A DNA stretch of 64,000 nucleotides, from NCBI GenBank assembly GCA_000499405.2, contig HG738140.1, positions 1,445,024 to 1,509,023 of the forward strand. The letters run 5' to 3'. The first letter of the stretch is position 1, and each line of letters opens with the position of its first letter. Made by a program: the position numbers and the translations under genes. The DNA is from Onchocerca volvulus. Taxonomy: Eukaryota; Nematoda; Chromadorea; Rhabditida; Onchocercidae. Positions 11,151 through 23,635 of the stretch are shown piece after piece. Under the pieces are notes generated by a model. It was not told the origin of the DNA, ran no database searches, and saw only the letters and a program-made list of their open reading frames with translations.

Positions 11151-11259
11151 ATACCTGTAATCCGAATGCTGTTCTGAAAATGCGAATATATGAAAATATA
11201 TTGCACCTCATTGGTACCATCACGAATTTTGTAGTATTTGCGAAGCAAACCTAAAAATT

Positions 11260-12390
11260 TTCAAACAATCATTAATCATTTCAATTATCAATAATCATTT
11301 TGATGATCATTTCAGCTGTATAAATTATAAAAAGTTAGATTTTATATTACTGCAAATAGAAAAAAATAACTTCTTATTATTAATTAATCATTTAATATCT
11401 AAATAATTAATTACTTTTTCAATTTATTGTCAATATTTAATGATTTTGTATAAAGTGTATTTGATTAGCAGACAATTAATTTCTCTTCTGAATCATTATC
11501 ATACTGCGAAAAGTTAATCATTGATGATTCATTATTTAATAATAGTAAGAATTTTATAATATCTTATGTTCATATGTGACCAAATAAAATAATATCTGAT
11601 TAATGATAATATTGATAGCAGTGAATATGCGATGAATACGGTAACGAAATTGATCCATTTGTTTAATTTATATATATATATTTTTGCATTCTTTGCTAAA
11701 GATAATGAATTGCTAATCATTGTTCTTAATAAATGCCACATCTTGCCATCATCATAAATTTAAATTTCATTCATTGGGGATTTTTTTTTTAGAAAAATTC
11801 ATCAAAATTAAATGTTTTACAAGGAATATCAGCGAGAAATTAATTAATTAGAAATCAGAAAAAATATCAATATATTTCTCGTGAATTATAAAGTACTTTT
11901 CTACCCTTATGTAAATAATGCTGATGCTGTTTTTTGTTTTTCAGCATATTTTATGGATCAGATCTGGTGAGCAGATAAATTAGATTGCACAGTCTCTTCT
12001 GGTTGTCATCCAAATCTTTCATTATTTACCGTTTTCGGCTTTTCTTTCATATTGTCACCTTCTAGGATTTCAATAATTGTCATTTGCGAAATGTCAAAAA
12101 CATCCAGGTGCATCATAATTTACAGATTATACTCCATCGTAATTAATCATCTGCCATCTGCTAAGTTCCAAAATCTAATCGGAACTTCTTATGCAAATTT
12201 CCCGGCTTTTTTTTGTCGGTTCTTTAAATGTAAACATATCGGCATATGTTAATGTTATATAGGTAAAGATTAGAAAAAGTGATTTCATAGAAGAATTCTT
12301 TGATACTATTTTCATTTTATCATCATATTTTATACAAAAGAAAAAAATAGTTTCCAATGACCTAATGGAACTGATTATCTGACAAGATTA
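11260..12390. other. AT-rich stretch without recognisable gene
   Basis: It holds short A/T tracts, a (TA)n run at 11668-11682, and short ORFs (11532-11741 -, 12052-12252 +) with no recognisable features or duplicated counterparts. No mobile-element ends were seen. Confidence 0.5.
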
Positions 12391-12394
12391 ATTT

Positions 12395-12615
12395 CGAATA
12401 ACAAAAAGGATAGTTTGAATCGTCTTTTTTTTTTGTGAAATGATGGAATGCCAATATCCATTTGCTTGTTTTTTTTCATTTCGCTTCAATTAAAGTAAAT
12501 AAATAAATTTTCATAATTGAGCAAAAAATTTAAGCAATAAAAAAATCGCTAAATTCGGAAATCCCTATGCATGTTCCAAGTTGAAATGTTAAATCAGAAA
12601 CTTTTTTAAAACAGA
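12395..12615. repeat. Diverged repeat shared with 56540-56815
   Basis: Both stretches run from a T homopolymer through GAAATGATG, TTTTCATAA and CTATGCATG to TTCCAAGTTGAAATGTTA in the same order. At 56.5 kb this lies downstream of a receptor gene and upstream of module Z; here module Z copy 1 also follows, separated by Helitron DNA. This suggests a receptor gene once stood here. Confidence 0.65.
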
Positions 12616-12639
12616 TAAACAGATATTGGCCACGCTTCG

Positions 12640-13860
12640 CTGTCCGGTTCCAGCTTCTCTGTAAAAATAAAAATGTCAATGTTCATTTGTTCAAAATTTT
12701 AAACCTCCGAAAGTTCTTAAACACGCGCCTTATTTATATTAATTCAAAATTTGAGATATCGGAAAGTCCTTACTTATTGCTTGGAAACTTGATGCAACGT
12801 TGCTTCCGAATACATGCATGTTTTTATAACGTGTTCCTGCAGCTCAGTCTGCTTAAGTGGAAAAAAAGAAAAGAAAAATCAAATAATGCATGTTTCTAGT
12901 GTTGAGGAATAAGATTGTTGTTTTGTATTTGATTTATAGTTTGTAAGATTGGAGATTGATTTTTGCCATTATGATTCGAATAGGTCAGCAATAGATGTGA
13001 GAAGGTTTTTTGTGTCATATGTAACAGAGATGAATGCTGTTGAGGAAGGTTTTATTGATTGATGAAGAGTGATTCTTCATAGTAAACAATTATCAGAGAA
13101 CATCCAGGCAAATTGATCACTGGGTTATTTCTTTTTGTCTCTAATAGAGAAGAATACTATTCAAGTGAATTGTCGAATTGTTGCTACTGTTGCATTGCTT
13201 TGAACTGCCGAAATGAAACTCTTGGAATTTTAACTGTTGCTGTTGCTGCGCCATTTATCTGTGAACTGGAACGTTATTGATGGTAAACATGTTTGTCGTC
13301 ATTTTTGAAACTGTGTCACGCCACTTCACCTTTAGTATTTCTTGATCAGCGTCAAACACGACTTCGTGTTTAGTAGTTACGCGATTAAAATTGTTTTGCA
13401 TTCTGGTACGACCCAGCTGGTGATTATAGTTTGACCTCATGTTCTCATTGGCACTATGAATGAAGTATGTCCTTATTGAAAGGCTCTGAAATTTAATGAA
13501 GAAATGAAAGGAATGTATTGTACCGCTAGAAAAATTATGCTGCCTCAATTTGAAGAACTACCAGAGCCATTAAAAACTTTGCTTGTTGGATATACCGCCG
13601 AATCAAAGCGTTTCCGATCTAAATCACGAAATGCAATTCGTAGTTCCAAATGACATCGTTCAGCGCTGAAGTCGTAACTACACAATTCATGTCAACTTTC
13701 AAAGTGAAAGGTCAAATTTATCGTAGAGTCTGCCCCCTGCTTCGGTTGCCAGATGGTCAGCATGAATTCCTACAAATGTATTTCATCAGTGATAGCAATA
13801 ATGAATTGAATGCATATTGCGGAATTCATACAATTGTCGCGAAACTTGAATGATAGTAAT
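12640..13860 (+). mobile_element. Decayed Helitron: 5' region and Rep (Helitron-like N) fragment
   Basis: The 12640-13180 part is the leader shared, in inverted orientation, with 46560-47150. A Helitron-like 5' end (TCTCTGTAAAAATAAAAATG) starts near 12656. From about 13395 the plus strand encodes, in broken frames, the Zn-finger-like segment (VCPY-x-KALKFNEEM, with the second Cys now TGA) and then, at 13650-13853, STFKVKGQIYRR, PDGQHEFLQMYF and DSNNELNAYCG. These match the N-terminal domain of Helitron Rep/helicase proteins. Stops and a frameshift show that it is dead. The helicase part is absent here. Confidence 0.8.
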
Positions 13861-13865
13861 GTAGA

Positions 13866-14250
13866 GTGTTCCACGACACTATGAATTTTTTAACAGTTTA
13901 TTCCGCGTGTTCAAATAAAATATAGATATAGTGAGTAATTCTCCAGTAATCCGCAAGCACAATCGAGAGAAGAAAAAAAAAGCGCGGAGTTGGTCGTAAA
14001 TAGTGTTGGCTCTGTCAAGGAAGGCGTCTAACCGAATCTTCAATGTAAAAAAGCATGATTTTTGGATCGTCGGCTGCCGGCTACTTCGCTTTAATCCACG
14101 CCTTGGCGCTGTCTGAGTGTCATCAATCCAAGGACGAAGTCTCATCAATCAAGAAAGGCGCCGGCTTTGATTATTTCAGCATTTCCTGCCGTTGGTTGGT
14201 CTTAGTTTTTAGATTTGAGCAACTAAACTAGACATGCGAAGTATCAATAT
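13866..14250. other. Less AT-rich block of unknown origin
   Basis: A stretch of noticeably higher GC than its surroundings. It contains TTCCACGACA near its left end, the same string that ends solo LTR 1 on its coding strand, and AATAAA on the minus strand. An 89-codon minus-strand ORF (13879-14148) shows no recognisable domain. It may be a truncated LTR element, but I could not define both ends. Confidence 0.35.
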
Positions 14251-14256
14251 CATTGC

Positions 14257-16070
14257 ATAATGGCTGATCGTAAACTATCTTATAATTTTTCATATTTTAT
14301 GCATATATATTATTAAGTAATTAGTGCATCTGATCAAATTTCAATTACTAATTGAACCAATCAATTATTTGTAAAATCGATTAAAACAAGTTAAATTTTA
14401 TATTTATTAAATCATGCAAGCTAATATCATGATAAAGTAAGAAAATCTTTCGTAGAACGATGCATCATTATCAGCGTGTGATAATTTGATTATCATTTGA
14501 GATTATGATTTGTTCATCAACCAATGAATTGCCAATTTCAATACCAATTTAGCTAATTCAAATGTACCGTAGTACACCAGATATAGTACTCAATAATAGA
14601 AAATACAGCGCAAACTGCATATGAATTCAATCATTTCATATAAATTATAATGAATTTTGTGCAACTAATTAATTAATTAATTAACTATGTCTTATAGAAT
14701 AGGTCTTCAGTTACGCAAAATTTATTGTTCAAAAAAACCAATACAGATGATGATAAGTGAAGCATCTCATCCTGTCTCATAATTCCAATCCTCATCGGTT
14801 TCCAGTGTGATACGTCATTGAGCGATCGTATAAAGATAGATCCGAGAAATACCAGAAATATCAATAAATTTGCCATCATTTGTAAATGTTAATAATAAAA
14901 TAAAAAAAATAAATTTGTTTTAACAACAAAAAAGTTATAATATTTTATGAATCATTTCTGGTTATTTAAAAAGAAGTAGAAACTTTTATAATATGATGCA
15001 TTTGTAAATATTTGAAAATTTTCATGGAATTTTGGTATTTTCTCTCAATTCTTGAAATATGATGCAACATTCAGGGAAAAAGTGTTTTTAATCAATTCGA
15101 TTTCTTATTGAATTAATAAACTTTAGTGACAAGTTTTACTGTCGGAAAATATATCGAATAAAAGAAATAATGAACAATTGTTAACCTTAAGTAACTGCAA
15201 GTTTCAAATACCAATTTTTTGCCTTTTTATTCTAATTTTTTCCATTTCGGATTTCACATATTTATTAAGATTTCTTCCGCTTCTTATGTCATATGTCACG
15301 TCACGCAAAATGTCATAAGTCAGTTTCATACTCCCTTACTTCATAAATCACGCATAATTTGTGATGTTTTAGGGGAATGTTTCCGTGATAAATAAATGAT
15401 TGAAGAAACTAAATTATATGTGATCGTTTCATTCAAATTAACTTATCATTTAAAATTTGCAACGATGATATTTTATGAAATGAAAAAATTACTGAATTAA
15501 CATTCATTCTATTTTACATGCATAGTTCTACAAGTAACATCATTTTGTTGGCTTGATTAATCGAACGAAAAAGTTGAATTTAAAATTATAATTTATTCAG
15601 TTAATTGTTAATTAATATGCTCTTCTGCTTTACTGCATTTTTATAAAGTTGCAATTCGTTAAATTAATAATTAGAATAACATCTTCTGGTATACCTCCAT
15701 TTTTATAAAAATTTCAATTTTTTAAATTAATAGTTAGATTGACATGTTCCGCCATTTTCACAAAGTTGCAAGGTGAAGTTGCAATTTACTAAATTTAGCT
15801 AAGTTTGCATTTTTTCCAGTGTACCTTTAATTTTCATTAGTGAAAAATTTGCTTGACAAGAGATGAATAATAATAAGAAAGAAAATTTATTCCTTTTTTC
15901 AAAATCAGAATTTAATAATTTAATCAAAATTTATTCTTTTCTTAATTTATTTTACTTACTATTTAATGGATCAGATGATAAATTCTCAATTGTTATATTA
16001 TAGTGATTTTCCTTTAATAAATGATTGATTAAAATTAGATAATAACTGAACCTATCAATTGTATGTGTAA
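14257..16070. repeat. Module Z, copy 1
   Basis: Homologous to 28482-30335 and 57501-59410 in the same orientation. All start near ATGGCTGATCGTAAAC and end near a GATAATAA/GATCTT segment. It is mostly noncoding and AT-rich. The only protein-like frame is 14685-14879 (-), which is disrupted in the other two copies. Confidence 0.8.
14685..14879 (-). CDS. Possible small secreted peptide (64 aa), unrecognised
   Basis: The minus-strand ORF starts MMANLLIFLVFLGSIFI, a good signal-peptide shape, and continues SLNDVSHWKPMRIG followed by a mature part with one Cys. I recognise no family and see no dibasic or amidation site (GKR). The matching positions in module Z copies 2 and 3 carry stop codons and changes, so either copy 1 alone stays functional or the frame is fortuitous. 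No nearby second exon was identified. Confidence 0.3.
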   Translation of the reverse strand: MMANLLIFLVFLGSIFIRSLNDVSHWKPMRIGIMRQDEMLHLSSSVLVFLNNKFCVTEDLFYKT

Positions 16071-16165
16071 TCATGCGAATTAAATACTGCTCTGAATCAA
16101 TTAGCTCTGACAATGGATGACGCTTGAGCACTCAACGTTTGATTCATCTCACAGCGTGCCATTTC

Positions 16166-16561
16166 TGTTGATCAGAAATAGCCCACGTGGAGTACACGTT
16201 CAATGTCTACGCTTCATTCAAGCAAACGAGACGTCATACTCATTGTAAGTTTGAAAAGAGGTTGAAGACGTTTCTTCCCACAATTCCTCTAATCATTCGC
16301 TTTTCCGAAGATAACAGCTTCATTCCAGCTCTCCTGAAGAAAACTTCAGAAGGAACCAGCTATTGGATTGTTCGATTAGTCTTTCGTCCCTATACCAAAT
16401 TGAAACGATCGATTTGCACGTCAGAATCATTTCGGACGTGCAATTTAATACATGATCAAATTTTTAATAATTTCATAATCAGGAAACTGATGAAAACTAC
16501 ATGTCCTGCAAATCCAAAATTTTCGATTGTTGAAGTTGGAAAAGCAGAAATGGAAAAATGA
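16166..16561 (+). CDS. Hypothetical ORF (about 124 codons) repeated at 31255-31560
   Basis: Opens at 16187 and includes VEYTFNVYASFKQTRRHTHC and a serine/threonine-rich C-terminal part; less AT-rich than its flanks. In the 31 kb copy the same frame has TGA in place of the codon after RRHTH, and the right half is replaced. A canonical donor GTAAGT occurs at that codon here and is lost in the other copy, so the block may be one exon of a gene rather than a single ORF. No domain is recognised. Confidence 0.3.
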
Positions 16562-16574
16562 GAAATGGATGCTT

Positions 16575-17582
16575 ATTTTTGGAATGTTTTCGCAATAGAT
16601 AACAGATATTATTATCATTATTACTAGTACTGATGCTAATGCTATTATTATTATTGATTGGATAGTTATGTTTCATATGTTCCTTTTGCAAAATTTGTTA
16701 CAACTGTGCTAGTAATTCGCGTGTTTCTAGTAAGAAGAAAATTGTTGAGAAGTCCTTGAAATTTTATTTTTTTCTTAAAGTACAATCGAACTTTTGAATT
16801 GCTAATCAATTATCAGCACCACCGTTATTTAACAATCATACCAAAAAGCCTTCTTCCTATTTAGATTAATTTGCGAAGGTGAAATCTTTTTCATTTTAAA
16901 ATTTTTTATCGCTTTTCGTTCCATCTCATTGCTGGTAAGAATAACCACGTCCTTCATTCCTGCACGTTTGCAACGGTGTGCGATTTCAAAACCTTCTGCT
17001 TCATAACCTTGATTCTGAGAAGAAGGGTTTCTAAGATTAAAGGACAACGGACTTCATTTTTGGCCGCCTATTTTTTTATTTATTTGAGGTGTATTTCTGA
17101 TTGTACGATCAATCGGACACCCCCGTACTTAAAGTTACGAAAGAAGAGATTTGGCTAATTTTTCGAAGGCTCAGTCTTCGTGATTTGTTGGAATATTTCG
17201 TTCGGTATTCGTTTAGCAAAGTACTTCTAAAAAATAGTCCATCTTGAACATTCAAATATCTGTCTAGATAGAACATTATCCCAAAACAATATTTTCTTCC
17301 AATTCATCACTCAATAATTACAAGTTCCTTTATCGTCAGAAACTTACAAATTATACCTGTGAACAATTGCTAATTCCAAGTTCTGAATTATCTTTCATAT
17401 CCTTCCCGAAAGCGAAATTTTTCCGTCAAGAAAGCCCATCACCAATAATAAAACAACAAGAAGACAAGTATCTGATAAAATTATTCTTGGATACAATTTA
17501 TCACTTCGAAATACAAACTATTATTATTAAAGAAAGATTTCTCTATTTTGAATTCATTAATTGAGACTTTAGAAAAAAAAAC
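16575..17582. repeat. Upstream module X, copy 2
   Basis: Starts in ATT/ATC triplets like the other copies, lacks the middle segment found in copies 1 and 3, and keeps the conserved 3' part that leads to the start codon of insulin-like gene 2. Confidence 0.8.
17472..17478 (+). promoter_or_regulatory. Single GATA-type site upstream of insulin-like gene 2
   Basis: CTGATAA lies about 105 bp before the ATG, matching the left arm of the gene 1 palindrome. The right arm has decayed to TCTTGGATA. Confidence 0.4.
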
Positions 17583-20500
17583 ATGATGTGGTTCAAAACA
17601 AGCATTATTATGGCTCTATTTCTTATTATTAGCCTGAATATCAAAATTATAAATGCTAGCATAGGAAATTACATGGAATTTGGAGATTTAAACAGTAAAA
17701 ATCTTAAAATGAGAAGCGCTTCAATGCCAGATCAATCGGATGATCAAAGAAGTGGTAATATTTCGGAAGAGCAAATACAAGAAGTATCACAAGAAATGAT
17801 TGCTGGTAGTAAATCATTTGATATCAGTCGTGTATCAGTATCATTAAGTGATCAAAATGTTACGGATGAAGTGATTGAAATACCAACAAAGCGAAGTTCA
17901 ATTCGAATTTGTGGTACCGGAATAATAGAAACCATCCTCAAATTGTGTAACGGTTGTGTGAAACCGATTGGTAGTAAACTTGTTGAACACAAGCGATGTA
18001 AGTTGAATTTTTCATTTCAATTCATCACTCTAATTATATAACAGATTTAATATTTGTTAAATGATCTTGTAACAATTTCATTTTACACCAGATTCAACAT
18101 TTACGTGAAAATTTCGGAATAAGAAATCAAATGATGAAGCATTAAATGACTTGTTAAAAATTATCATTTCACTTCAGATTCAATTTTACGTGAAGCCTTC
18201 AGAATGATAAATGATGCAATTTTGTTTTCGTTCATTCTACTTCTTGTATATTTTGGGTTTTTCTTCACTAAAACAACTCCATTTTTATTTTAAAAACTGT
18301 AATTAATTATTAATCAATTTGAGTAATTTAATTCTCACTATAAATCTCAAGTATCTTTCTGTCGAACACAACATGTAAGAATGAGGAAATAATTAGGAGA
18401 CGAAGTTAACTAGTTCCTTAATTAAGGACAACTTCTTCATGCAAAGCAATGGAAATTAAAGACAGAAATTTGAAGTCTATATATCACAGATCAGAATATA
18501 TATAATTAGACTTTGCTTGTTTGTCTTACTTTTACACGCTGATTTGTATGGTATAATTACAATTAAAATGTGGATTTTGAAGAATTCGAGAGATTAATTC
18601 AAACACTTTTAAGTTTTAAATTTAAATTAGTAGTTATAATTATCTATCTTTTTCTTCTTTTTTTGTTATCTATTGTAGAATTTTTAGGAATTTTCACATC
18701 AATTTCGTTTCTTCTTTTTTTTTTTGAGAGAGAACAAGGGTGGACAGCTGGTTATGAAAAATTTTGAATATTAATTTTTGTTGCAAAATTTGATTTCAGC
18801 TTCAATTTAAAATAAAATTCAAACAGCAAAAATCATTTTAAATGATTTGTTCTTGTGACCAATTTGCTTAATTTATGCTTTAAAATAATTTTAAGGTATA
18901 AAAAATCGTGTTATTTGATGATTTCTACTAATACTGTTTAAAAATAGAAGAACTGCATGGTAGTCAATTCTTATTTTCTTTTACAAATATATTTCTAGTA
19001 TGACCTTTTTTTAAAAAATGATTTTCCATGTTTAAATTTTGAAAAATTTCAAGTATAGCATTTGCCTACTATAAATATGGATTTATATCATATTATTTAA
19101 CAATTTGAGTACAAAAATAGTTCAAATTCTTTCAAGAATAAAATGAAATAACTATTATTTAAAAGCACAAATAATTCTTTGTTTCTTCTTTTCTTTTTTT
19201 TTTTTTAAATAACGCTTGAAATCAAAAGTTATGAAAAAGCAACATAATAAATTGTAGGCTATTTAATCGATTGAATTAAGATCGAAATTAAAATTTTGAT
19301 TCACTTAAATTCGGAAGTTTTTTTATGCTGCAAATCATTAAAAACTCTTATAAAGACAAATCCCGAATAAAATTAATATTTGTGAAAATGCTTAGAATAA
19401 AAAATAAATTAAAATATTAATAAATCAACAGTATGTTGCTGTTAGACTTTCGGAAGAGATTAGTTTTCAGACTATCGATGGAAATGCGTTAGTATCTCAA
19501 TTTTATTAGATCTTAGGACATGGAGGACGAAGATTTGCCTGGGAACAAATTTCATTAAAAAGAAGAAAGTCGCAAAGTTTGTAAAATCAGTTTCAAGGAA
19601 ACTTTTATGTTTTGCAAAAAATGATTCAAAAATAATTAATTCTGTTAAATATTCAGCAATAATGTAAAAAAAGTAAAAAATTTTCATTAACACTGAATTA
19701 AATTATGATGACATAATTTTAACTGAAATTCCCTTCAATTAGTTTAATTTTAACTAAAATTTCCTTCAATCAGAGCTTATTATTTAAAAAATAAAAAACT
19801 TATAGACAATATTTGAAAATTCCGATAAAAACAAGAGAATTTAATGTTTATGCAAAGGTGTTATTTTTTCTTTGTTACTGCAAAATATTTAATAAAATTA
19901 ATTACTTTTGAATCATTTCCTGCATGAAATAGAAGTCTTAGAATTTTCTTCGAAATAATTGTAGAAGTTTTGTAATTTTTTTCATTTTTAATGAAACTTT
20001 TCCCTTATAAATTCTAGTTTAGGTTCTAAAATCTAATGAAATTAAGAAATAAACAGTGTTCATCGAGGGTCGAAAAACCAGTCTTGACAGAAAAATCTTT
20101 TCACCTCAAATGGACTATATATTTTTGCATATTTGTATACAGATACTTACATTTAGCAAGTAATTTCATAATCAGCCTTGAATCAAAATTATCAGATGTG
20201 CGATATTTGATCATTATTAGCGATAAAAATGATAATTGTTAATGATAATGATGACATTTATGATAGCACGTAAATGAGAGCTCTGACGTAGATGTGAGAT
20301 AAAAATGATCAAAAAGTTTCTTTCGATACTAAATATGATCATGATTTTTATCTTAGCCTTCATTACTTTTTCCTATTTCAGTAAATGCAGTGGACTCATG
20401 AATAAACTTCATTAGTCAAGTTCAACTGTTTGCAACTCCTCAATTTAATCGTCTATAAATGAGAAGGGCAAAAATTGAATCCACAAATAATTAAATCATA

Positions 20501-21114
20501 ATGACATATTCTAAAGTTGCTAGGAAAAGAACCTAATAGGCCTATTCGTCATAATTTTGAAGTTTATTTGCAACAATTTTTAAATCTAAAAATAATCATC
20601 AGTCTCATATAAATTTCAAAAAGAAAATCTGCATTATCTTTCACAAATTCACATTATCTTTTTTTATATTATTATGTATAGATGTATTTGGTTGTATGAA
20701 ATTTTTCCAGTAATTAAGTATATAAGTAAACAAAAATTGGATTTGAAGTATTAGCCGATGTTTGTTGCTTTTTTTTCGAGCGCATGTTCAATTTAATGAC
20801 GAATATATTTAATCAGAAGACAAATACATGTAATGAAAACAAAAAAAAAAAGGGAAATATGTAAATGAAAAGGAAATTTTTGGTAGATTGTAAAGAAATT
20901 AAGGATATTGGCAAAAATTTATTTTTTTTTAAATGTCGTAAAAATTACAAATAATAGTAAACATCTTTTTTTTTTTATTTCGCCAATAATCTCTCTAATT
21001 TATTTAATTTTTGCAGCAATAAGATCATTATTCAAGAGACTTGGAAAAACGGTGGTTGATAAATGCTGTGTTCATCGATGTTTATTCGATGATTTGCGAA
21101 TATTTTGCTGCTAA
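17583..21114 (+). CDS. Insulin-like peptide gene 2 (beta-type, intact)
   Basis: Exon 1 is 17583-17997 (donor GTAAGT) and exon 2 is 21017-21114 (acceptor TTTTTGCAG). The junction is phase 1 and the protein has 170 residues. It has a signal peptide ([15 protein letters not shown] start) and an F-type propeptide of about 80 residues. A KR site (103-104) leads to the B chain RICGTGIIETILKLC plus NGC (Cys 110, 122, 125), and a second KR (137-138) sits at the splice junction. Exon 2 has an extra KR and the A chain CCVHRCLFDDLRIFCC. The B-chain C-x11-C, the A-chain CC-x3-C-x8-C and the extra Cys in each chain mark a nematode beta-type insulin, a secreted ligand for the insulin receptor pathway. Compared with gene 3 it has lost one dibasic site (EI at 99-100) and gained one in exon 2. 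The intron is 3.0 kb. Confidence 0.88.
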
Positions 21115-23160
21115 ATTTGATAAAATCGAAAGCGAAAGTAGAAAACAAAAAAAAGTTAAGAAGAATAAAGAAGATGAAAAAAAAAAAGACGATGGTGTGA
21201 CAAATTGAAGGTATGAAAAGAAATTGGAAAAAGATTTTGCTGCTAAAAAAATTTTTAAATAAAAATAAAATCCATTCTTCGCAATAGTAGCGTTTTTATT
21301 ATTTATATGTTTTGATTGGTTTGGTTTTTTTGATAAATGAGTTTTTTCTTAAATGCTTTGCATTTGCTTCCAATTTTTGTTTCATTTTAATTCAAAAAGT
21401 TTCCCCTTCGTTTTTTTCCTTCTTTTTTGTTTTTTGTTTTTAAATGATCACAAACAGATAATATAATTTTTTGATGCTAGAAATTCGAAATTATCGATGA
21501 TTGAAAGAAGTTTATTTTGATGAAAAGGAGAATTTTTTTGAATCATTTTAGAAAGATTTGTGACAAATGTATATTTTTTGCCAATGGTATCAATTTTTTT
21601 TATTATCGGCTTGCATTTTCATATTTATTCACCCTCAAAAACAAATACGCACTGGTAATTTCTTGAAACGTACCAAAAAATATTTTCAAATTTTTTTACA
21701 AGAGAAAAAAAATTGAAAGCGAAAAATGAAAGTTTATCGTTATTTTCTAGTAATGCTAACTTAAAGAATTGAGAAATGATTTTTTTTAAATCGAATTAGT
21801 TTTGATAGAAATTCTTGGAGGTCAAAGGTATTTCTTGTGGAAGATTTTTTTTAAATTAAAGATTAATTATAGCTTTAGCAGTAAGTGAGAATGGAATTTC
21901 GTTCGTTTCAAAAATTTTAAGTTTGAGCATCTAGGCACTGCCCGTTTTAATAATTTTATCCATTTTATTTAAGCATTTTTTATGCCTTAACTATTTTTAC
22001 AGGCAACTTTATATCTTTAAAGAAGTTAACAAAAGAAATCTAATCAATATAATTTAATAATTATTTAATGCTACATATCCGCTCAGTTTTGCAATTAGAT
22101 TTTCAAATTATCGATTTCATTGGGACATCACTTTCCATTATTGATTTGTTAAAAGATCAAAGTCACTTAATTTGAAACTAGGCAACATGAATTATTATCC
22201 AATTATTAATTGGCTTTTATTTTAAACTTGCCTTGTTATCTTTCAACGAATTTCTTCCAAAAAAAACCTCTAATTTTATCAAAAAAAAAAAGAGTTTCAA
22301 GTTGGAATTTGTTTTATATTTTACTTTTGAAAGGCAAAAAAAAAAAGGAAATATGACAAAAAAATTCGATTTTTATGGAATATAATACACAAATGAATTA
22401 ATGCTACACTTTGCATCAATTTCTACTATCTCTGGATTCATATTTCTCATTGAAAATATCCTACCTGTTTGCTTATTTTCCGATTTTCCATGTCTTTTTT
22501 CTCATTATTTTGAAAAAAAAAATGATTTTTGAGTTGATATGATATATATCACTTGCCCCTAATGATTCGAATGAAAAAATCGTAAAAAAACTGCCAAAAA
22601 ATCGCCGAATAATCCCTTTTTGAGGATCATTTATTTTTGATAATATTTTCTATCACAAGCATATCACAAATTTATCACATCATATCGTTATCAGGAACCA
22701 ATTAATACATCTTAATTTTTATTTTCTGGAATTATTTCATCATTTGATATGTTTTGTCCCTCAAAAAAACGTTTAATAAATAATGAGCTTGTTTTGTTTA
22801 TCAACCCTTTTTAATTGATGTTATCATAATTATGAATTATTGTGATCCAATATTTTTTCTACAAATTTCGATTCATCTTATATTTTTTTCATTTTGGAAA
22901 TTTTACTTGAAAGAAATTTTTTTCTATTTAGAAAAGAAAAAAATGAAATTTTCATTTAGATTTTAGCCAAAAAATTTCGTTAATTTGTCTTTTTCTCAAA
23001 AAACTAATGAGATAAATTAAAAAATTTTCTTTTCGCATTTTTTTATATTTTTGCAAAAATTTGAAAAAAAGCTCAAATTTGTTTGTTATGTGATAATAGC
23101 TTTTTTTTTTTTGCTAGAATCCACTATTCGATGCAATCATTATCCGACTCGATGCTTTTC
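21115..23160. repeat. Downstream module Y, copy 2
   Basis: Same order of blocks as 6776-8990, with a poly(A) signal cluster at about 21255. No protein-coding features seen. Confidence 0.8.
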
Positions 23161-23183
23161 AAAATTAAAATTGAACCTTGATC

Positions 23184-23635
23184 ATTAGCTTTTCCAACAC
23201 TATTGAGAGTCTTCAATTCGATCTTAGTTTTAAGGATAATTTGAATAGTCTCGCAACGATTGATATTCCACGGAATTCATTAGCATGGAAACCTATCAAC
23301 CGGTACGTATTGCTATACAAATTGTACTTAATACTTATTCTGGACCACTGTTGATAGTATTTGGTTGGTGGCAATATTCAGTTGATAAATCTGTTACATC
23401 AATTTCATTATCACAGAAGCGAAATGCATTACTTTGTTGGATATGCTTTGTGTTACAATTGAATATGTCATTGTGTTTGTTATCTCTATACATACATCGT
23501 TATCACCTCTTCATTTGGTCTGTTTTTGCTCCAAATTTTACATATGAATTTGCTCATTTTGTGACATTTACAGTAATTAGCATTCTAGTTACATTCATGA
23601 TAAGTTTAATATGTAAGATCAATAATGATAAATAA
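23184..23635 (+). pseudogene. PIGG-like 3' exon fragment, copy 2 (one-base frameshift)
   Basis: PIGG is the ER multi-pass enzyme that adds ethanolamine phosphate to the second mannose of GPI anchors. Here only its C-terminal membrane part is present: FKDNLNSLATIDIP, then METYQPV, TYSGPLLIVFGWW and RYHLFIWSVFAP, followed by two more hydrophobic segments and a stop. These match conserved strings near the PIGG C terminus. One base is missing before METYQPV compared with the 43 kb copy, so the frame shifts at about 23270. The phosphodiesterase domain is absent, so this is a duplicated tail, not a gene. It sits in the same place relative to the insulin-like gene in all three copies. Confidence 0.8.

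Larger units (their letters stand above)
9729..11250 (-). pseudogene. Unidentified gene, 3' exons, last exon split by a solo LTR
   Basis: Minus-strand exon candidates with consistent splice sites: 10576-10478 (33 codons, including LADQFKILSTTHFRNFYGSD) and 10363 down to a TAA at 9731-9729 (EVVYDHIEEIPCGAEIV then VCDSIRRI). The junction is phase 0 on both sides (CAA/GTGAGA and TGTACAG/GAA). A further candidate at 11250-11155 (LLRKYYKIRDGTNEVQ) has good splice sites but does not match in phase, so another exon or a lesion lies between. The LTR at 9765-10316 sits inside the last exon. A copy at 24150-24445 lacks the LTR but has a frameshift. I do not recognise the family; the strings look protein-coding and the strand is convergent with the PIGG-like fragment. 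Confidence 0.5.
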
